Shown here piece after piece: positions 1 through 9,013 of a stretch of 64,000 nucleotides of DNA. The notes under the pieces were generated by a model that saw nothing but the letters and a program-made list of their open reading frames with translations, had not been told where the DNA came from and ran no database searches. The translations under genes were made by a program, and so were the position numbers. This stretch comes from Arthrobacter methylotrophus (GTDB lineage Bacteria > Actinomycetota > Actinomycetes > Actinomycetales > Micrococcaceae), in assembly GCF_039539965.1 (NCBI RefSeq), contig NZ_BAABED010000001.1:558001-622000 (forward strand). The letters run 5' to 3'. Each line of letters opens with the position of its first letter. Within the stretch, counting starts at the first letter, position 1.

Positions 1-1343
1 TGGCTCTCGACGCCGCGCACAAAGTGGCTCCATCCTGGGGCAAGACCTCCGCTGCGGAACGCGCCGCGGTCCTCAACAAGATCGCGGACCGGATCGATGA
101 GAACACCGAGCTGCTGGCCGTGGCCGAGACCTGGGACAATGGCAAGCCCGTCAGGGAAACCCTGAACGCGGACATCCCCTTGGCGGCGGACCACTTCCGC
201 TACTTCGCCTCCGCGATCCGGGCCCAGGAAGGCCACCTGTCCCAACTGGACGAAGACACGACGGCGTACCACTTCCGTGAGCCGCTGGGCGTGGTGGGCC
301 AGATCATTCCGTGGAACTTCCCTATCCTGATGGCCGTGTGGAAGCTCGCCCCGGCCCTGGCCGCTGGCAACGCCGTCGTCCTCAAACCTGCCGAGCAGAC
401 TCCGTCCTCGATCCTGGTGCTGATGGAACTGATCAGGGACCTGCTGCCCGCCGGGGTGGTCAACGTGGTCAACGGTTTCGGCGTCGAGGCCGGTAAGCCC
501 CTCGCGTCCAGTTCGCGGATCCGCAAGATCGCCTTCACCGGTGAAACCACCACGGGCCGGCTGATCAGCCAGTACGCGTCCCAGAACCTGATCCCGGTGA
601 CCCTTGAACTGGGCGGCAAGAGCCCGAACATTTTCTTCGACGACGTCGCCGCGCAGAACGATGCGTTCTACGACAAGGCCCAGGAAGGCTTCACGCTCTT
701 CGCTTTCAACCAGGGCGAAGTATGCACCTGCCCCTCCCGCGCTTTGGTCCAGGAAGGTATCTACAACTCCTTCATGGCCGACGCCGTGGCACGCACCAAC
801 AAGATCATTCAAGGCAACCCGCTGGACACGGACACGCAGCTGGGTGCACAGGCCTCCAACGACCAGCTGGAGAAGATCCTCTCCTACATCGACATCGGAA
901 AGCAGGAAGGCGCCAAGGTCCTCACCGGCGGCGCGCGCGCCCAGCTCGACGGCGACCTGGCCGGCGGTTACTACGTCCAGCCGACCATCTTCGAAGGCCA
1001 CAACCGGATGCGGATCTTCCAGGAGGAAATCTTCGGCCCCGTGGTGTCCGTGACAAGGTTCAGCGACTACAACGACGCCATCGGCATCGCCAACGACACC
1101 CTATACGGGCTCGGCGCCGGCGTGTGGTCCCGCAACGGCAACGTCGCCTACCGGGCAGGCCGGGAAATCCAGGCCGGCCGTGTCTGGGTCAACAACTACC
1201 ACGCCTACCCGGCCGGTGCCGCGTTCGGCGGGTACAAGTCCTCCGGCATCGGACGTGAAAACCACGCCATGATGCTGGACCACTACCAGCAGACCAAGAA
1301 CCTCCTGGTCAGCTACAACGAAAACAAGCTCGGCTTCTTCTAG
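1..1343 (+). CDS. Aldehyde dehydrogenase (acetaldehyde type), 5' end outside window
   Basis: NAD(P)-dependent oxidation of an aldehyde, probably acetaldehyde, to the acid. The reading frame is open from the first complete codon (base 3), so the N-terminus lies upstream; about 446 residues are visible of a family length near 500. The ALDH core is intact: the LELGGKSPN motif carries the general-base Glu (codon 606-608), and GEVC supplies the catalytic Cys (codon 722-724), followed by a second Cys in CTCPSR. The adjacent zinc alcohol dehydrogenase and DUF779 genes form the usual actinobacterial ethanol/acetaldehyde module, which suggests an ExaC/AldB-like role. Exact substrate is inferred. Confidence 0.9.
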   Translation, partial: ALDAAHKVAPSWGKTSAAERAAVLNKIADRIDENTELLAVAETWDNGKPVRETLNADIPLAADHFRYFASAIRAQEGHLSQLDEDTTAYHFREPLGVVGQIIPWNFPILMAVWKLAPALAAGNAVVLKPAEQTPSSILVLMELIRDLLPAGVVNVVNGFGVEAGKPLASSSRIRKIAFTGETTTGRLISQYASQNLIPVTLELGGKSPNIFFDDVAAQNDAFYDKAQEGFTLFAFNQGEVCTCPSRALVQEGIYNSFMADAVARTNKIIQGNPLDTDTQLGAQASNDQLEKILSYIDIGKQEGAKVLTGGARAQLDGDLAGGYYVQPTIFEGHNRMRIFQEEIFGPVVSVTRFSDYNDAIGIANDTLYGLGAGVWSRNGNVAYRAGREIQAGRVWVNNYHAYPAGAAFGGYKSSGIGRENHAMMLDHYQQTKNLLVSYNENKLGFF

Positions 1344-1357
1344 ACCGTACTTAGCCC

Positions 1358-1391
1358 GGCGGGGAGGGTTCAGCACAGATCCCTCCCCGCC
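1358..1391 (+). terminator. GC-rich hairpin after the aldehyde dehydrogenase gene
   Basis: Perfect 11-bp stem (GGCGGGGAGGG / CCCTCCCCGCC) with a 12-nt loop, 15 nt after the stop codon. No T-run follows, so it may only attenuate read-through into adhP. Confidence 0.5.
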
Positions 1392-1472
1392 CCACCACCC
1401 GGGCCACCCCTCAGGAAAGCAGCATCGCCCCAACCCGCACCACCTGGCTTTAACGACGCAAGGATTTCGCCA

Positions 1473-2495
1473 ATGACGACGACAATGCAAGCAGCCGTAG
1501 TAACTGAATTCGGAAAAGACCTTCAGGTGAAGTCCCTTCCCATACCCGTTCCGGGCCGAGGGGAAGCACTGGTCAAGGTAATCACCACCGGCGTCTGCCA
1601 CACCGATCTGCACGCTGCGGAAGGGGACTGGCCGGTCAAGCCCTCACCGCCGTTCGTTCCGGGCCACGAAGGCGTGGGCGAAGTGGTGGCCCTCGGCGAG
1701 GGCGTCACCGACCTCGCCGTCGGGGACCTTGTGGGCAACGCCTGGCTTTGGTCCGCCTGTGGCGACTGCCAGTACTGCCGAACCGGCTGGGAAACCCTGT
1801 GCGAAGCCCAGAAGAACGCGGGCTACAGCGTGGACGGCTCGTTCGGGGAGTACATGCTGGTGGACAGCCGGTTTGCCGCGAGGATTCCGGCAGGTTCGGA
1901 CCCCGTGGAGGTTGCCCCGGTGCTGTGCGCCGGCGTCACCGTCTACAAGGGACTGAAGATGACCGAGGCCAGGCCCGGACAATGGGTCACTATTTCCGGC
2001 ATCGGGGGACTGGGACACATTGCAGTCCAGTATGCAGTGGCCATGGGCCTCCGGGTGGCGGCAGTGGACATCGCCGACGACAAGCTCGCCCTGGCCAAGA
2101 AGCACGGCGCGGAGCTCACCGTCAATGCGCTGCACGAAGATCCTGCTGAAGTCATCCAGCGCGAAACCGGAGGATGCCATGGCGTTTTGGTCACCGCAGT
2201 GCACCCGTCGGCATTCGAGCAAGCGATCGGCATGGCTCGACGCGGCGGAACCATCGTCTTCAACGGGCTTCCTCCGGGCGACTTCCCTGCACCGATCTTC
2301 GAGATTGTGCTCAAGGGCCTGACCGTCCGCGGTTCAATTGTGGGCACCCGGCAGGACCTGGAAGAAGCGCTGGACTTCTACGCGCAGGGCAAGATCCATC
2401 CGACCGTGTCCACTCGGGAACTTTCCGAGGTCAACGCCGTCTTTGACGAGATGAAGCACGCCAAGATCGATGGCCGTGTGGTGCTGACGTTCTAA
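1473..2495 (+). CDS. adhP: Zinc-dependent alcohol dehydrogenase AdhP
   Basis: Medium-chain NAD-dependent alcohol dehydrogenase (340 aa, full length) that oxidises ethanol or similar primary alcohols to aldehydes. Catalytic zinc ligands are visible at Cys42, His65-Glu66 and Cys152; the structural zinc site is Cys96/Cys99/Cys102/Cys110; the Rossmann motif GIGGLG lies at 176-181. It sits 130 nt downstream of the aldehyde dehydrogenase, which would take its product, and overlaps the next gene by one base (TAATG), so it is probably translationally coupled to it. Confidence 0.93.
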   Translation: MTTTMQAAVVTEFGKDLQVKSLPIPVPGRGEALVKVITTGVCHTDLHAAEGDWPVKPSPPFVPGHEGVGEVVALGEGVTDLAVGDLVGNAWLWSACGDCQYCRTGWETLCEAQKNAGYSVDGSFGEYMLVDSRFAARIPAGSDPVEVAPVLCAGVTVYKGLKMTEARPGQWVTISGIGGLGHIAVQYAVAMGLRVAAVDIADDKLALAKKHGAELTVNALHEDPAEVIQRETGGCHGVLVTAVHPSAFEQAIGMARRGGTIVFNGLPPGDFPAPIFEIVLKGLTVRGSIVGTRQDLEEALDFYAQGKIHPTVSTRELSEVNAVFDEMKHAKIDGRVVLTF

Positions 2496-2911
2496 TGTCC
2501 CAGAATAGGCTTGACGCCGCAGTGACGCTGCCAGGGGAAGACTTTTCCCGGGTGGCGCTCACCGCCGTTTCCATCGAACTCCTCCAGAAGCTGTGGAAGC
2601 AACACGGCCCGCTCATGTTCCACCAGTCAGGTGGGTGCTGCGACGGCTCCTCACCTATGTGTTACCCGGCCGGCGAGTTCATTACGGGAGATTCGGACGT
2701 TCTGCTCGGACTCTTCGACATCGGCGACCGCGAACGGCCGCAGCCTTTGGAGTTCTGGATGTCCCGGGAACAATTCAATTACTGGTCCCACACCCATCTG
2801 ACGGTTGACGTGGTGAACGGCCGGGGGAGTGGCTTCTCCGTGGAATCGCCGGAGGGCAAGCGCTTCCTCATCCGCTCCACTTTGATGGATTGGAACGTCT
2901 CCACGGTGTGA
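2495..2911 (+). CDS. DUF779 domain protein
   Basis: 138-aa protein of the DUF779 family, commonly found beside acetaldehyde dehydrogenase genes; its biochemical role is not established. Visible hallmarks are a Cys pair and a third Cys in GGCCDGSSPMC (Cys48, Cys49, Cys56), suggesting metal or thiol chemistry. The start codon overlaps the adhP stop (TAATG). No signal peptide or membrane segment is apparent. The constant association with aldehyde oxidation hints at an accessory or protective role, which is inference. Confidence 0.8.
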   Translation: MSQNRLDAAVTLPGEDFSRVALTAVSIELLQKLWKQHGPLMFHQSGGCCDGSSPMCYPAGEFITGDSDVLLGLFDIGDRERPQPLEFWMSREQFNYWSHTHLTVDVVNGRGSGFSVESPEGKRFLIRSTLMDWNVSTV

Positions 2912-2939
2912 GGCCAGCCGCTATGCGTCTCACCATCCG

Positions 2940-2958
2940 GGACAAATATGATTTGTCC
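2940..2958. promoter_or_regulatory. Palindromic operator candidate upstream of APC permease
   Basis: GGACAAA-TATGA-TTTGTCC, perfect 7-bp arms with a 5-nt spacer, 65 nt before the permease start codon. The size and symmetry fit a dimeric repressor such as a GntR or TetR protein. No cognate regulator gene is adjacent. Confidence 0.4.
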
Positions 2959-3022
2959 ACAGGTCGGACACTAACCTTGATAAGTCTGTTTCTACCAGCT
3001 CATCAAGATTGTGGACTCTCCT

Positions 3023-4621
3023 ATGAACCTCTTCCGGACCAAATCAATCGAGCAGTCCATCGCGGACGCCGATGAACCCGGACGCAAGCTGAAGCGTTCC
3101 CTCAGCACCTGGGATCTGATGATCATGGGCGTCGCGGTCGCAGTCGGGGCCGGGATCTTCTCTGTTGGCGCCAAAGCTGCCGCGAACTTTGCGGGGCCCG
3201 CCGTGACGGTCTCCTTCGCTGTCGCTGCCGTGACGTGTGCCCTGGCCATAATGTGCTACGCCGAATTTGCCACTGCCATCCCGGTCGCAGGGTCCGCCTA
3301 CGTCTTCACCTATGCCACCATGGGCGAAGTCCTCGCCTGGATCATCGGCTGGAACCTCATTCTTGAACTCTTCACGGCTGCTGCGGTCATCGCCAAGTAC
3401 TGGGGCATCTACCTGAGCAAGGTGTTCGCGCTCATGGGCGTGGACATGCCACCGGCGCTGAATATCGCGGGGGTGGACCTTTACTGGGGCGCCTTCCTGA
3501 TTGTTGCCATCTTCACGGTGCTCCTTGTGCTCGGCACCAAGCTCTCCGCCCGCGTGGGCAACATCTTCACGCTGATCAAGATCGCCGTGGTGCTGTTCGT
3601 GATTGTGGTCGGCTTCAGCTATGTGAAGTTCTCCAACTTCACCCCCTTCGTCCCGGCATCGCAGCCAACCGGCGGCACGGACGGCGCGGATGTCATGAAA
3701 CAATCCTTCTTCGGCTTCCTCACCGGCGCGGTTCCGGCGCAGTACGGAACGCTGGGCATCTTCGCCGGTGCGGCCTTGGTCTTCTTTGCCTTCATCGGTT
3801 TCGACGTGGTGGCTACCTCCGCTGAAGAGGTCAAGAACCCGCAGAAGACCCTGCCCCGTGGCATCTTCGGCGGCCTGGCGCTGGTAACACTGCTGTACAT
3901 CCTCGTGTCCTTGGCCCTGACAGGCATGGTGTCCTACACGCAGCTGGCCCAAGCCAAAAACCCCACCCTCACCACGGCCTTCGAAGCGGTTGGAAACACC
4001 GACGCGGCCAAGGTCATCGCCTTTGGCTCCTTGATCGGTTTGACCACCGTCATCATGGTGCTGCTTATGGGCCTGGCCCGGGTTGTCCTGGCCATGAGCC
4101 GCGATGGTTTGCTTCCGCGTGCGCTGTCCAAGACGAGCGAGAAACGTTCGACGCCGGTCCGCCTCCAGATCATCTGTGGTGCAGCCGTGGCAATCGTGGC
4201 CGGGCTGACCAATGTGGATCTTCTGGAAGAAATGATCAATATCGGCACGCTCTCGGCCTTCGTCATGGTGAGCCTGGGAATCCTGGTCCTCCGGAAGAAG
4301 CGTCCGGACCTGAAGCCGGCCTTCCGGGTTCCGTTCGGCAAGGTGCTTCCGGTGGTCTCGGCTGTGCTGTGCATCTACCTGATGACCAACTTGGCCGTAG
4401 AAACCTGGATCTTCTTCGCCATCTGGCTGGTAATCGGACTCGCCATCTACTTTGCCTATGGGCAGCGCCACTCCCGCCTCAACGAGAAGTTCGCCGCGGC
4501 GAAGGCAGCTGTCTCCGGAATGGCGTCGGCTCCCGGCAGGAACAGCGACTCCGGCAACACAATCGACTCCAGCGACTCCAGCGACTCCAGCGACGACGAG
4601 GACAGCCTCAGCAGGGTTTGA
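3023..4621 (+). CDS. APC-family amino acid permease
   Basis: Integral-membrane amino acid transporter of the APC superfamily, cationic amino acid transporter (CAT/YfnA-like) branch, with about 12 hydrophobic helices. The N-terminal helix carries the typical GAGIFSVGA substrate-binding motif. ATG 3023 (MNLFRTKSIE) is preferred to the GTG 12 nt upstream because homologues begin at this point; neither has a strong ribosome site. The cytoplasmic C-terminus ends in a Ser/Asp repeat encoded by a short tandem repeat. Substrate is unknown. A palindromic operator candidate lies upstream. Confidence 0.85.
   Translation: MNLFRTKSIEQSIADADEPGRKLKRSLSTWDLMIMGVAVAVGAGIFSVGAKAAANFAGPAVTVSFAVAAVTCALAIMCYAEFATAIPVAGSAYVFTYATMGEVLAWIIGWNLILELFTAAAVIAKYWGIYLSKVFALMGVDMPPALNIAGVDLYWGAFLIVAIFTVLLVLGTKLSARVGNIFTLIKIAVVLFVIVVGFSYVKFSNFTPFVPASQPTGGTDGADVMKQSFFGFLTGAVPAQYGTLGIFAGAALVFFAFIGFDVVATSAEEVKNPQKTLPRGIFGGLALVTLLYILVSLALTGMVSYTQLAQAKNPTLTTAFEAVGNTDAAKVIAFGSLIGLTTVIMVLLMGLARVVLAMSRDGLLPRALSKTSEKRSTPVRLQIICGAAVAIVAGLTNVDLLEEMINIGTLSAFVMVSLGILVLRKKRPDLKPAFRVPFGKVLPVVSAVLCIYLMTNLAVETWIFFAIWLVIGLAIYFAYGQRHSRLNEKFAAAKAAVSGMASAPGRNSDSGNTIDSSDSSDSSDDEDSLSRV
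4564..4594 (+). repeat. 9-bp tandem repeat encoding the Ser/Asp tail of the permease
   Basis: Three exact copies of CGACTCCAG followed by CGAC. They encode a Ser/Asp-rich acidic tail just before the stop codon and could vary in copy number by slippage. Confidence 0.8.
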
Positions 4622-4672
4622 CCGCGGGACTGGATCCCACGTCTTCTCTAGCTTCGGCCGCTGCTCCGTGGT

Positions 4673-5308
4673 CTACGCCGCCGCGTTTTCGTTGACCCAC
4701 TCCACAAGCGGGCGCAGTACCTCCCAACGCTTGGCGATTTCTTCCTTGGCCGAGGGCTGAGACATCCATTCGGGTTCACCCAAGCTCACCCCGGCAGACA
4801 AAGACTTGTGCTTCAAGAGCTCGGCGCGCGGATGGTCTTTGACGAAACCACGCGGTACGGTCTTGAGCCTCTCGCCTTCCACCGCGAAGCCTGCCGCGGT
4901 GATGGCATCGACGATCTTCTGGAGTTCTTCCCCGCTGGCCGGCGAATCCGCGGCAGCGCGGAACCGGGCAATCTGCTCCGGGGTACGCGAGTGGCATCCG
5001 CCGCCGAGCAGCAGACCGTCCGCGCTGAGCTGCAGGTAGAAGCCCACGCCTTCCTTGTCGGCAGCGAACGCTCCCTGTGCCGTCTTATAGGGAGACTTGT
5101 CTTGGGAAAACCGAATATCCCTATTGGGGCGGAAGATCTTCCCCGGTCCGAACCTCGGTGCAAGCTCCTCCAGTAAGAATGTCAGTGGTTCTTTTACTGC
5201 GGAGTCGTAGATGTCCTTGTGTGCCAGCCACCATTCGCGGTTGTTGTTCTCTTCAAGCTCGGCATAGAAAGCGATGGCGGGGGCAGGGATCCCGGTAAAT
5301 GTGCTCAT
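4673..5308 (-). CDS. DUF2461 family protein
   Basis: 211-aa protein matching the DUF2461 (TIGR02453) family: the start FYAELEENNNREWW, the RDIRFSQDKSPYKT segment and the YLQLSADGLLLGGG segment are characteristic. Function is not established; the protein is soluble, without signal or membrane segments. It is convergent with the APC permease (51 nt between stops) and shares a bidirectional hairpin region with katA on its other side. Confidence 0.85.
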   Translation of the reverse strand: MSTFTGIPAPAIAFYAELEENNNREWWLAHKDIYDSAVKEPLTFLLEELAPRFGPGKIFRPNRDIRFSQDKSPYKTAQGAFAADKEGVGFYLQLSADGLLLGGGCHSRTPEQIARFRAAADSPASGEELQKIVDAITAAGFAVEGERLKTVPRGFVKDHPRAELLKHKSLSAGVSLGEPEWMSQPSAKEEIAKRWEVLRPLVEWVNENAAA

Positions 5309-5374
5309 AAAGGGATCCTATGGATGCCTCGGCAGCCGTGGCCATAGCCGGAATCCCGTATGTGGATAGTTCTT

Positions 5375-5423
5375 AAAAGAGGCAACCCCGCCGCGGAGAA
5401 TCCGTAGCGGGGTTGCCTCTTTT
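5375..5423 (-). terminator. Rho-independent terminator of fur-katA
   Basis: Perfect 17-bp stem: AAAAGAGGCAACCCCGC at 5375-5391 pairs with its complement at 5407-5423. It is flanked by A- and T-runs and lies 11 nt after the katA stop. Because both sides carry the required A/T run it could act in either direction. Confidence 0.85.
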
Positions 5424-5433
5424 GTGGATGTTG

Positions 5434-6930
5434 TTACAGCTTGTTGGCTGCTTCTGCAGCCGATTCGCCTTCGCCTGCGCCGAGGTTGGCGCGCAGCTTG
5501 GCACCGAGTTCAGCATCGACGTTGGTCCAGTACTGGATGGCGCGTTCCTTGATGCCGGGGCTCTTGACGCCGCCCACGGCGCCCGTGATGGTCTCCAGCA
5601 GGCGGGCCTTGGCGCCGTCGTTGTAGACCTCGCGGTACAGCGCGCCGGCCTGGACGAAGTCGCCGTCCTCTGCGTGCAGGGAGTGGGCGGAGATCGTCAG
5701 TTCGCCGTCGTTCTCCCAGCCGCCGGCCGGGTTCTGCGGCTCAACGGCAGCGGGGCCGCCCAGGGAGTTCGGCGCGTAGACCGGAACCGAAGGGGCGTTG
5801 AACAAGTAGCGTCCCGCGCCGTCCTGGCTGTAGTTGTTGACCTGGTTCTTCGGCTGGTTCACCGGGATCTGGGCGTGGTTGGTGCCCACGCGGTAGCGGT
5901 GCGCATCGGCGTAGGAGAAGATACGGGCCTGCAGCATCTTGTCCGGCGAAGCGGCAATACCCGGAACGAAGTTCGACGGCGCGAAGGTGGCCTGCTCGAT
6001 CTGCGCGAAGTAGTTCTCCGGGTTCTTGTTGAGCTCCATGGTACCCACGTGGATCAGCGGGTAGTCCGAGTGCGGCCACACCTTGGTGAGGTCGAACGGG
6101 TTGAAGCGGTACGTCTTGGCGTCCTCGTAGGGCATGACCTGGACGTTGAGTTCCCAGGACGGGAAGTTGCCGTCGGCAATGTTCTCCTGGAGGTCGCGGA
6201 TGTAGAAGTCGGCATCCGAGCCGGCCAGCTCTTCGGCCTGGTCGCCGGTCAGGCTCTTGACGCCCTGGTTGGACTTGAAGTGGTACTTGACCCAGAAGCG
6301 CTCGCCCTCGGCGTTGATCCACTGGTAGGTGTGCGAACCGTAGCCCTGCATTTCACGCCAGGATGCCGGCAGGCCGCGGTCGCCCATGAGCCAGGTGACC
6401 TGGTGTGCGGACTCGGGGGAGAGGGTCCAGAAGTCCCACTGCATGTCGGCGTCGCGCAAGTGGGTACCCGGGAGGCGCTTCTGCGAGTGGATGAAGTCCG
6501 GGAACTTGATGCCATCGCGGATGAAGAACACCGGAGTGTTGTTACCCACGAGGTCGTAGTTGCCCTCGGAAGTGTAGAACTTGACGGCGAAGCCGCGGGG
6601 GTCACGCCACGTGTCCGGGGAGCCTGCCTCGCCTGCCACGGAGGAGAAACGGATGAGCATGTCCGTTTCGACGCCGGGCTGGAACAGGGCTGCCTTGGTG
6701 TACTTGGAAACGTCCGAGGACGTCTTGAAGGTACCGAAAGCGCCGCCACCCTTGGCGTGGACTACACGCTCCGGGACCCGCTCGCGGTTGAACTGGGCGA
6801 GCTTTTCCACCAGGTAGTGGTCGGTCAGGATGATGGCACCGTCGGCACCAACGGACTGGGAATGCGCGTCGGATGTAACAGGCGCTCCCGACTGGGTGGT
6901 CGAAAGGGGCGCAGAGATGTTCGCGGTCAT
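5434..6930 (-). CDS. katA: Monofunctional haem catalase
   Basis: Small-subunit haem catalase (498 aa, full length) that dismutates hydrogen peroxide in the cytoplasm. Visible active-site residues: distal His58 in [13 protein letters not shown], Asn130 in VGNNTPVFF, and the proximal haem-ligand Tyr340 in [12 protein letters not shown]. The start codon overlaps the stop of the upstream Fur-family gene (ATGA), so translation should be coupled. A strong terminator follows. Regulation by its own Fur-family partner is very likely, given the palindrome upstream of that gene. Confidence 0.96.
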   Translation of the reverse strand: MTANISAPLSTTQSGAPVTSDAHSQSVGADGAIILTDHYLVEKLAQFNRERVPERVVHAKGGGAFGTFKTSSDVSKYTKAALFQPGVETDMLIRFSSVAGEAGSPDTWRDPRGFAVKFYTSEGNYDLVGNNTPVFFIRDGIKFPDFIHSQKRLPGTHLRDADMQWDFWTLSPESAHQVTWLMGDRGLPASWREMQGYGSHTYQWINAEGERFWVKYHFKSNQGVKSLTGDQAEELAGSDADFYIRDLQENIADGNFPSWELNVQVMPYEDAKTYRFNPFDLTKVWPHSDYPLIHVGTMELNKNPENYFAQIEQATFAPSNFVPGIAASPDKMLQARIFSYADAHRYRVGTNHAQIPVNQPKNQVNNYSQDGAGRYLFNAPSVPVYAPNSLGGPAAVEPQNPAGGWENDGELTISAHSLHAEDGDFVQAGALYREVYNDGAKARLLETITGAVGGVKSPGIKERAIQYWTNVDAELGAKLRANLGAGEGESAAEAANKL

Positions 6931-7418
6931 CGTTCTCCTATTTCGTGGGTTACTTGCGTTTGAGTAGGAAGTTGTTGTTTGGCCCGGCAGTCCTGGCAGA
7001 TGCCTTGGTACAGGACGTCTGCGATCTGGATGGTCATAGGTTTGGAGTGCTCATCCCAGTGCGGGGTGAGACAAGGCGCATGGCCTACGGCGCAGTCAAC
7101 ATCCTCCACACGGCCGCAACTGCTGCAGACGGCGTGGTGGTGGTTATCCCCCACCCTAGTCTCGTACAGTGCCGGCGAATGGGGCGGTTCGAAGCGTCGC
7201 AGCATTTGTAAGTCGGTGAGGTCGCTCAGCACCACATAAACAGACTGCGCTGTCAGTTCGGGAAGATCCTTGCGTGCGGCAGCCAGGATGCCTTCGGCAG
7301 GTGAATGCGGGTTGTGCTGGACGGCAGCGAGCACTGCAAGACGCTGCTTGGTCACGCGGCGTCCGTGGGAATGCAGGGCGGAAGCCCACGCTTCCTGGTC
7401 TGCCGAACGATCTGCCAT
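6927..7418 (-). CDS. Fur-family metalloregulator upstream of katA
   Basis: 163-aa Fur/PerR-type repressor with an N-terminal winged helix (about 15-85) and a C-terminal metal-binding dimerisation domain. Structural zinc motifs are CxxC at Cys98/Cys101 and Cys141/Cys144; the HHH cluster at 93-95 is the expected regulatory metal site. The gene overlaps katA by 4 nt (ATGA), the arrangement of furA-katG or catR-catA pairs in actinobacteria, so it probably represses itself and the catalase and is relieved by peroxide or iron state. Which metal it senses is not readable here. Confidence 0.92.
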   Translation of the reverse strand: MADRSADQEAWASALHSHGRRVTKQRLAVLAAVQHNPHSPAEGILAAARKDLPELTAQSVYVVLSDLTDLQMLRRFEPPHSPALYETRVGDNHHHAVCSSCGRVEDVDCAVGHAPCLTPHWDEHSKPMTIQIADVLYQGICQDCRAKQQLPTQTQVTHEIGER

Positions 7419-7433
7419 GCCCTCATTGAAGCA

Positions 7434-7458
7434 CTTATTATGAGTACTTCACAATAAG
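7434..7458 (-). promoter_or_regulatory. Fur-box-like palindrome upstream of the fur-katA operon
   Basis: CTTATTATGA-GTACT-TCACAATAAG is a nearly perfect AT-rich inverted repeat (9 of 10 arm positions pair), 16 nt upstream of the fur start. It contains a CATAAT -10-like hexamer on the minus strand, so occupancy should block transcription. It is probably the autoregulatory operator of the Fur-family protein. Confidence 0.6.
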
Positions 7459-7473
7459 GCGAGGCTAACCTCG
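7454..7473. promoter_or_regulatory. Partial DtxR/IdeR-type iron box
   Basis: AGGCTAACCT in this stretch matches the core of the actinobacterial iron-box consensus, with about 14 of 19 positions agreeing by eye. It lies inside a perfect small palindrome, CGAGG-CTAA-CCTCG (7460-7473). It directly abuts the Fur-like palindrome, in the promoter region shared by the fur-katA operon and the divergent MFS gene. Confidence 0.35.
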
Positions 7474-7540
7474 GATACCCGAAGCTTGCCACATGCCGGA
7501 GTCCCCGAGGGGCGGGCGGCCTGGTGGGTAGGGTTGGACG

Positions 7541-8812
7541 GTGGCAAAACTCCTGGCTGACATGACCCCGCTCCGCGAAAGCCCTGCCTTCCGCCGCTTA
7601 TGGCTAGGGTCTTCGGTGTCCATGGTCGGATCCCAGTTGACGCTCGTCGCCGTGAGCCTTGAGGTCTACAGCATCACTCAACAGAGCGTCTATGTTGGCC
7701 TGCTCAGCATTTTTGCCTTGGTTCCGCTGGTGATTGCGGGCCTGTTCGGTGGCGCGATTTCCGATGCCTATGACCGGCGGAAAGTCGCGATCGCCTCTTC
7801 CCTCGTCTTGTGGGCCTGCAGCGTGGCGCTGGCGTTCCAAGCATGGTTCCAACTGAACAATGTCTGGATCCTTTTCGTGCTCGTCGCCATCCAGAGCGGC
7901 GCGCAGGGCATCAACGGGCCGGCACGCAGCGCCATTGTTCCCCTGCTGGTCCGGAAGGAGCTGCTTCCGGCGGCCAACGCCTTGAGCATGCTGAATATGG
8001 GCCTTTCCATGACAGCGGGTCCATTGCTTGCGGGGGTGCTGGTTGCCTCGAGCGGCTTTGGCTGGACCTACACGATCGATGCCATCAGCTTCGCTTTCGC
8101 GCTGTGGAGCCTTATGAGGCTCCCGTCCCTTCCCGCAGCCGAGAACGCGTCGGCACCCGGCCTGCGCTCCGTCGTCGAAGGCTTCCGTTTCCTCGGCACG
8201 CGGCCCAACCTCCGCATGACCTTCATCATCGACCTCATCGCGATGATCTGCGCCCAGCCGCGAGCCTTGATGCCCGCGATCGGCGCCACCTTGATCGGCG
8301 GCGGCGACACCACCGTGGGCGTCTTGCTTGCCTCGGTGGCCGTCGGCGCTTTCCTGGCGGGCCTTTTCTCCGGACCCCTGGGAAGGGTGCGGAGCCAAGG
8401 CCGCGCCGTGGTGTGGTCCGTGGCAGGATGGGGATTCTCCATCGCCGCTTTCGGCTTGGTGGTGGTGCTGGCCGGCGATTCGGGACGCGGTGGTGTGACC
8501 CCTTGGATCATCCCGGCTGCCCTATGCTGTGCCTTCGCTGGAATCTCGGACTCCATCAGCGCGGTCTTCCGCACCACCATCCTGCAATCGGCTACTCCGG
8601 ACCACATGCGGGGGCGGCTGCAAGGCGTGTTCATCGTGGTGGTTGCCGGTGGTCCGCGAGTAGGGGACATGCTCGCCGGTGGAGTCACGAAAGTACTGAG
8701 CGAAGGTTGGGTGCTGCTCGTGGGCGGCGTGCTATGCGCGGTGCTGGCGTGGCTCGTGGCCCGTTGGCAGCGCGGATTCCTCGAGTACGATTCCGCTCAC
8801 CCGGTTCCGTAG
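7541..8812 (+). CDS. MFS transporter, EntS-like
   Basis: Major facilitator of about 12 membrane helices (423 aa from GTG 7541; ATG 7562 is an alternative). The N-terminus (ESPAFRRLWLGSSVSMVGSQ) and the conserved loop SDAYDRRKVAI fit the enterobactin-exporter-like (EntS) MFS group. It is transcribed divergently from fur-katA with iron-box-like sequence between them, so a role in siderophore or metal-linked efflux is plausible, but the substrate is unproven. Confidence 0.85.
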   Translation: MAKLLADMTPLRESPAFRRLWLGSSVSMVGSQLTLVAVSLEVYSITQQSVYVGLLSIFALVPLVIAGLFGGAISDAYDRRKVAIASSLVLWACSVALAFQAWFQLNNVWILFVLVAIQSGAQGINGPARSAIVPLLVRKELLPAANALSMLNMGLSMTAGPLLAGVLVASSGFGWTYTIDAISFAFALWSLMRLPSLPAAENASAPGLRSVVEGFRFLGTRPNLRMTFIIDLIAMICAQPRALMPAIGATLIGGGDTTVGVLLASVAVGAFLAGLFSGPLGRVRSQGRAVVWSVAGWGFSIAAFGLVVVLAGDSGRGGVTPWIIPAALCCAFAGISDSISAVFRTTILQSATPDHMRGRLQGVFIVVVAGGPRVGDMLAGGVTKVLSEGWVLLVGGVLCAVLAWLVARWQRGFLEYDSAHPVP

Positions 8813-8831
8813 CCGACCTCCGCTTCGCGTC

Positions 8832-8897
8832 CCCAACTAACTCGCAGTTGTTGTCGTTAAAAGGGCTCATAACGACCACAAATGCGAGTCAGTTGGG
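8832..8897. repeat. 66-bp palindromic repeat, family 1, copy 1
   Basis: Inverted repeat with outer arms CCCAACTAACTCG and CGAGTCAGTTGGG and a central GGGCTCAT loop. It begins 20 nt after the MFS stop and precedes htpX. Other copies are at 41487, 42553, 46755 and 56208. Confidence 0.9.
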
Positions 8898-9013
8898 CCG
8901 GGGGTGTGCATGCCGGACGGGGCTGGAACGTCCGGGCCGCCGTCGGCGTTAATCGGAACAGAACCAGCATGCGATGCAAAACAACAGCGAGCGAACTCCA
9001 AGAAAGTAGTGAA

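Noticed and set aside
5413..6963. 516-codon open frame on the plus strand opposite katA
   Set aside because: Complementary shadow of the catalase gene caused by high GC; the catalase frame has full motif support.
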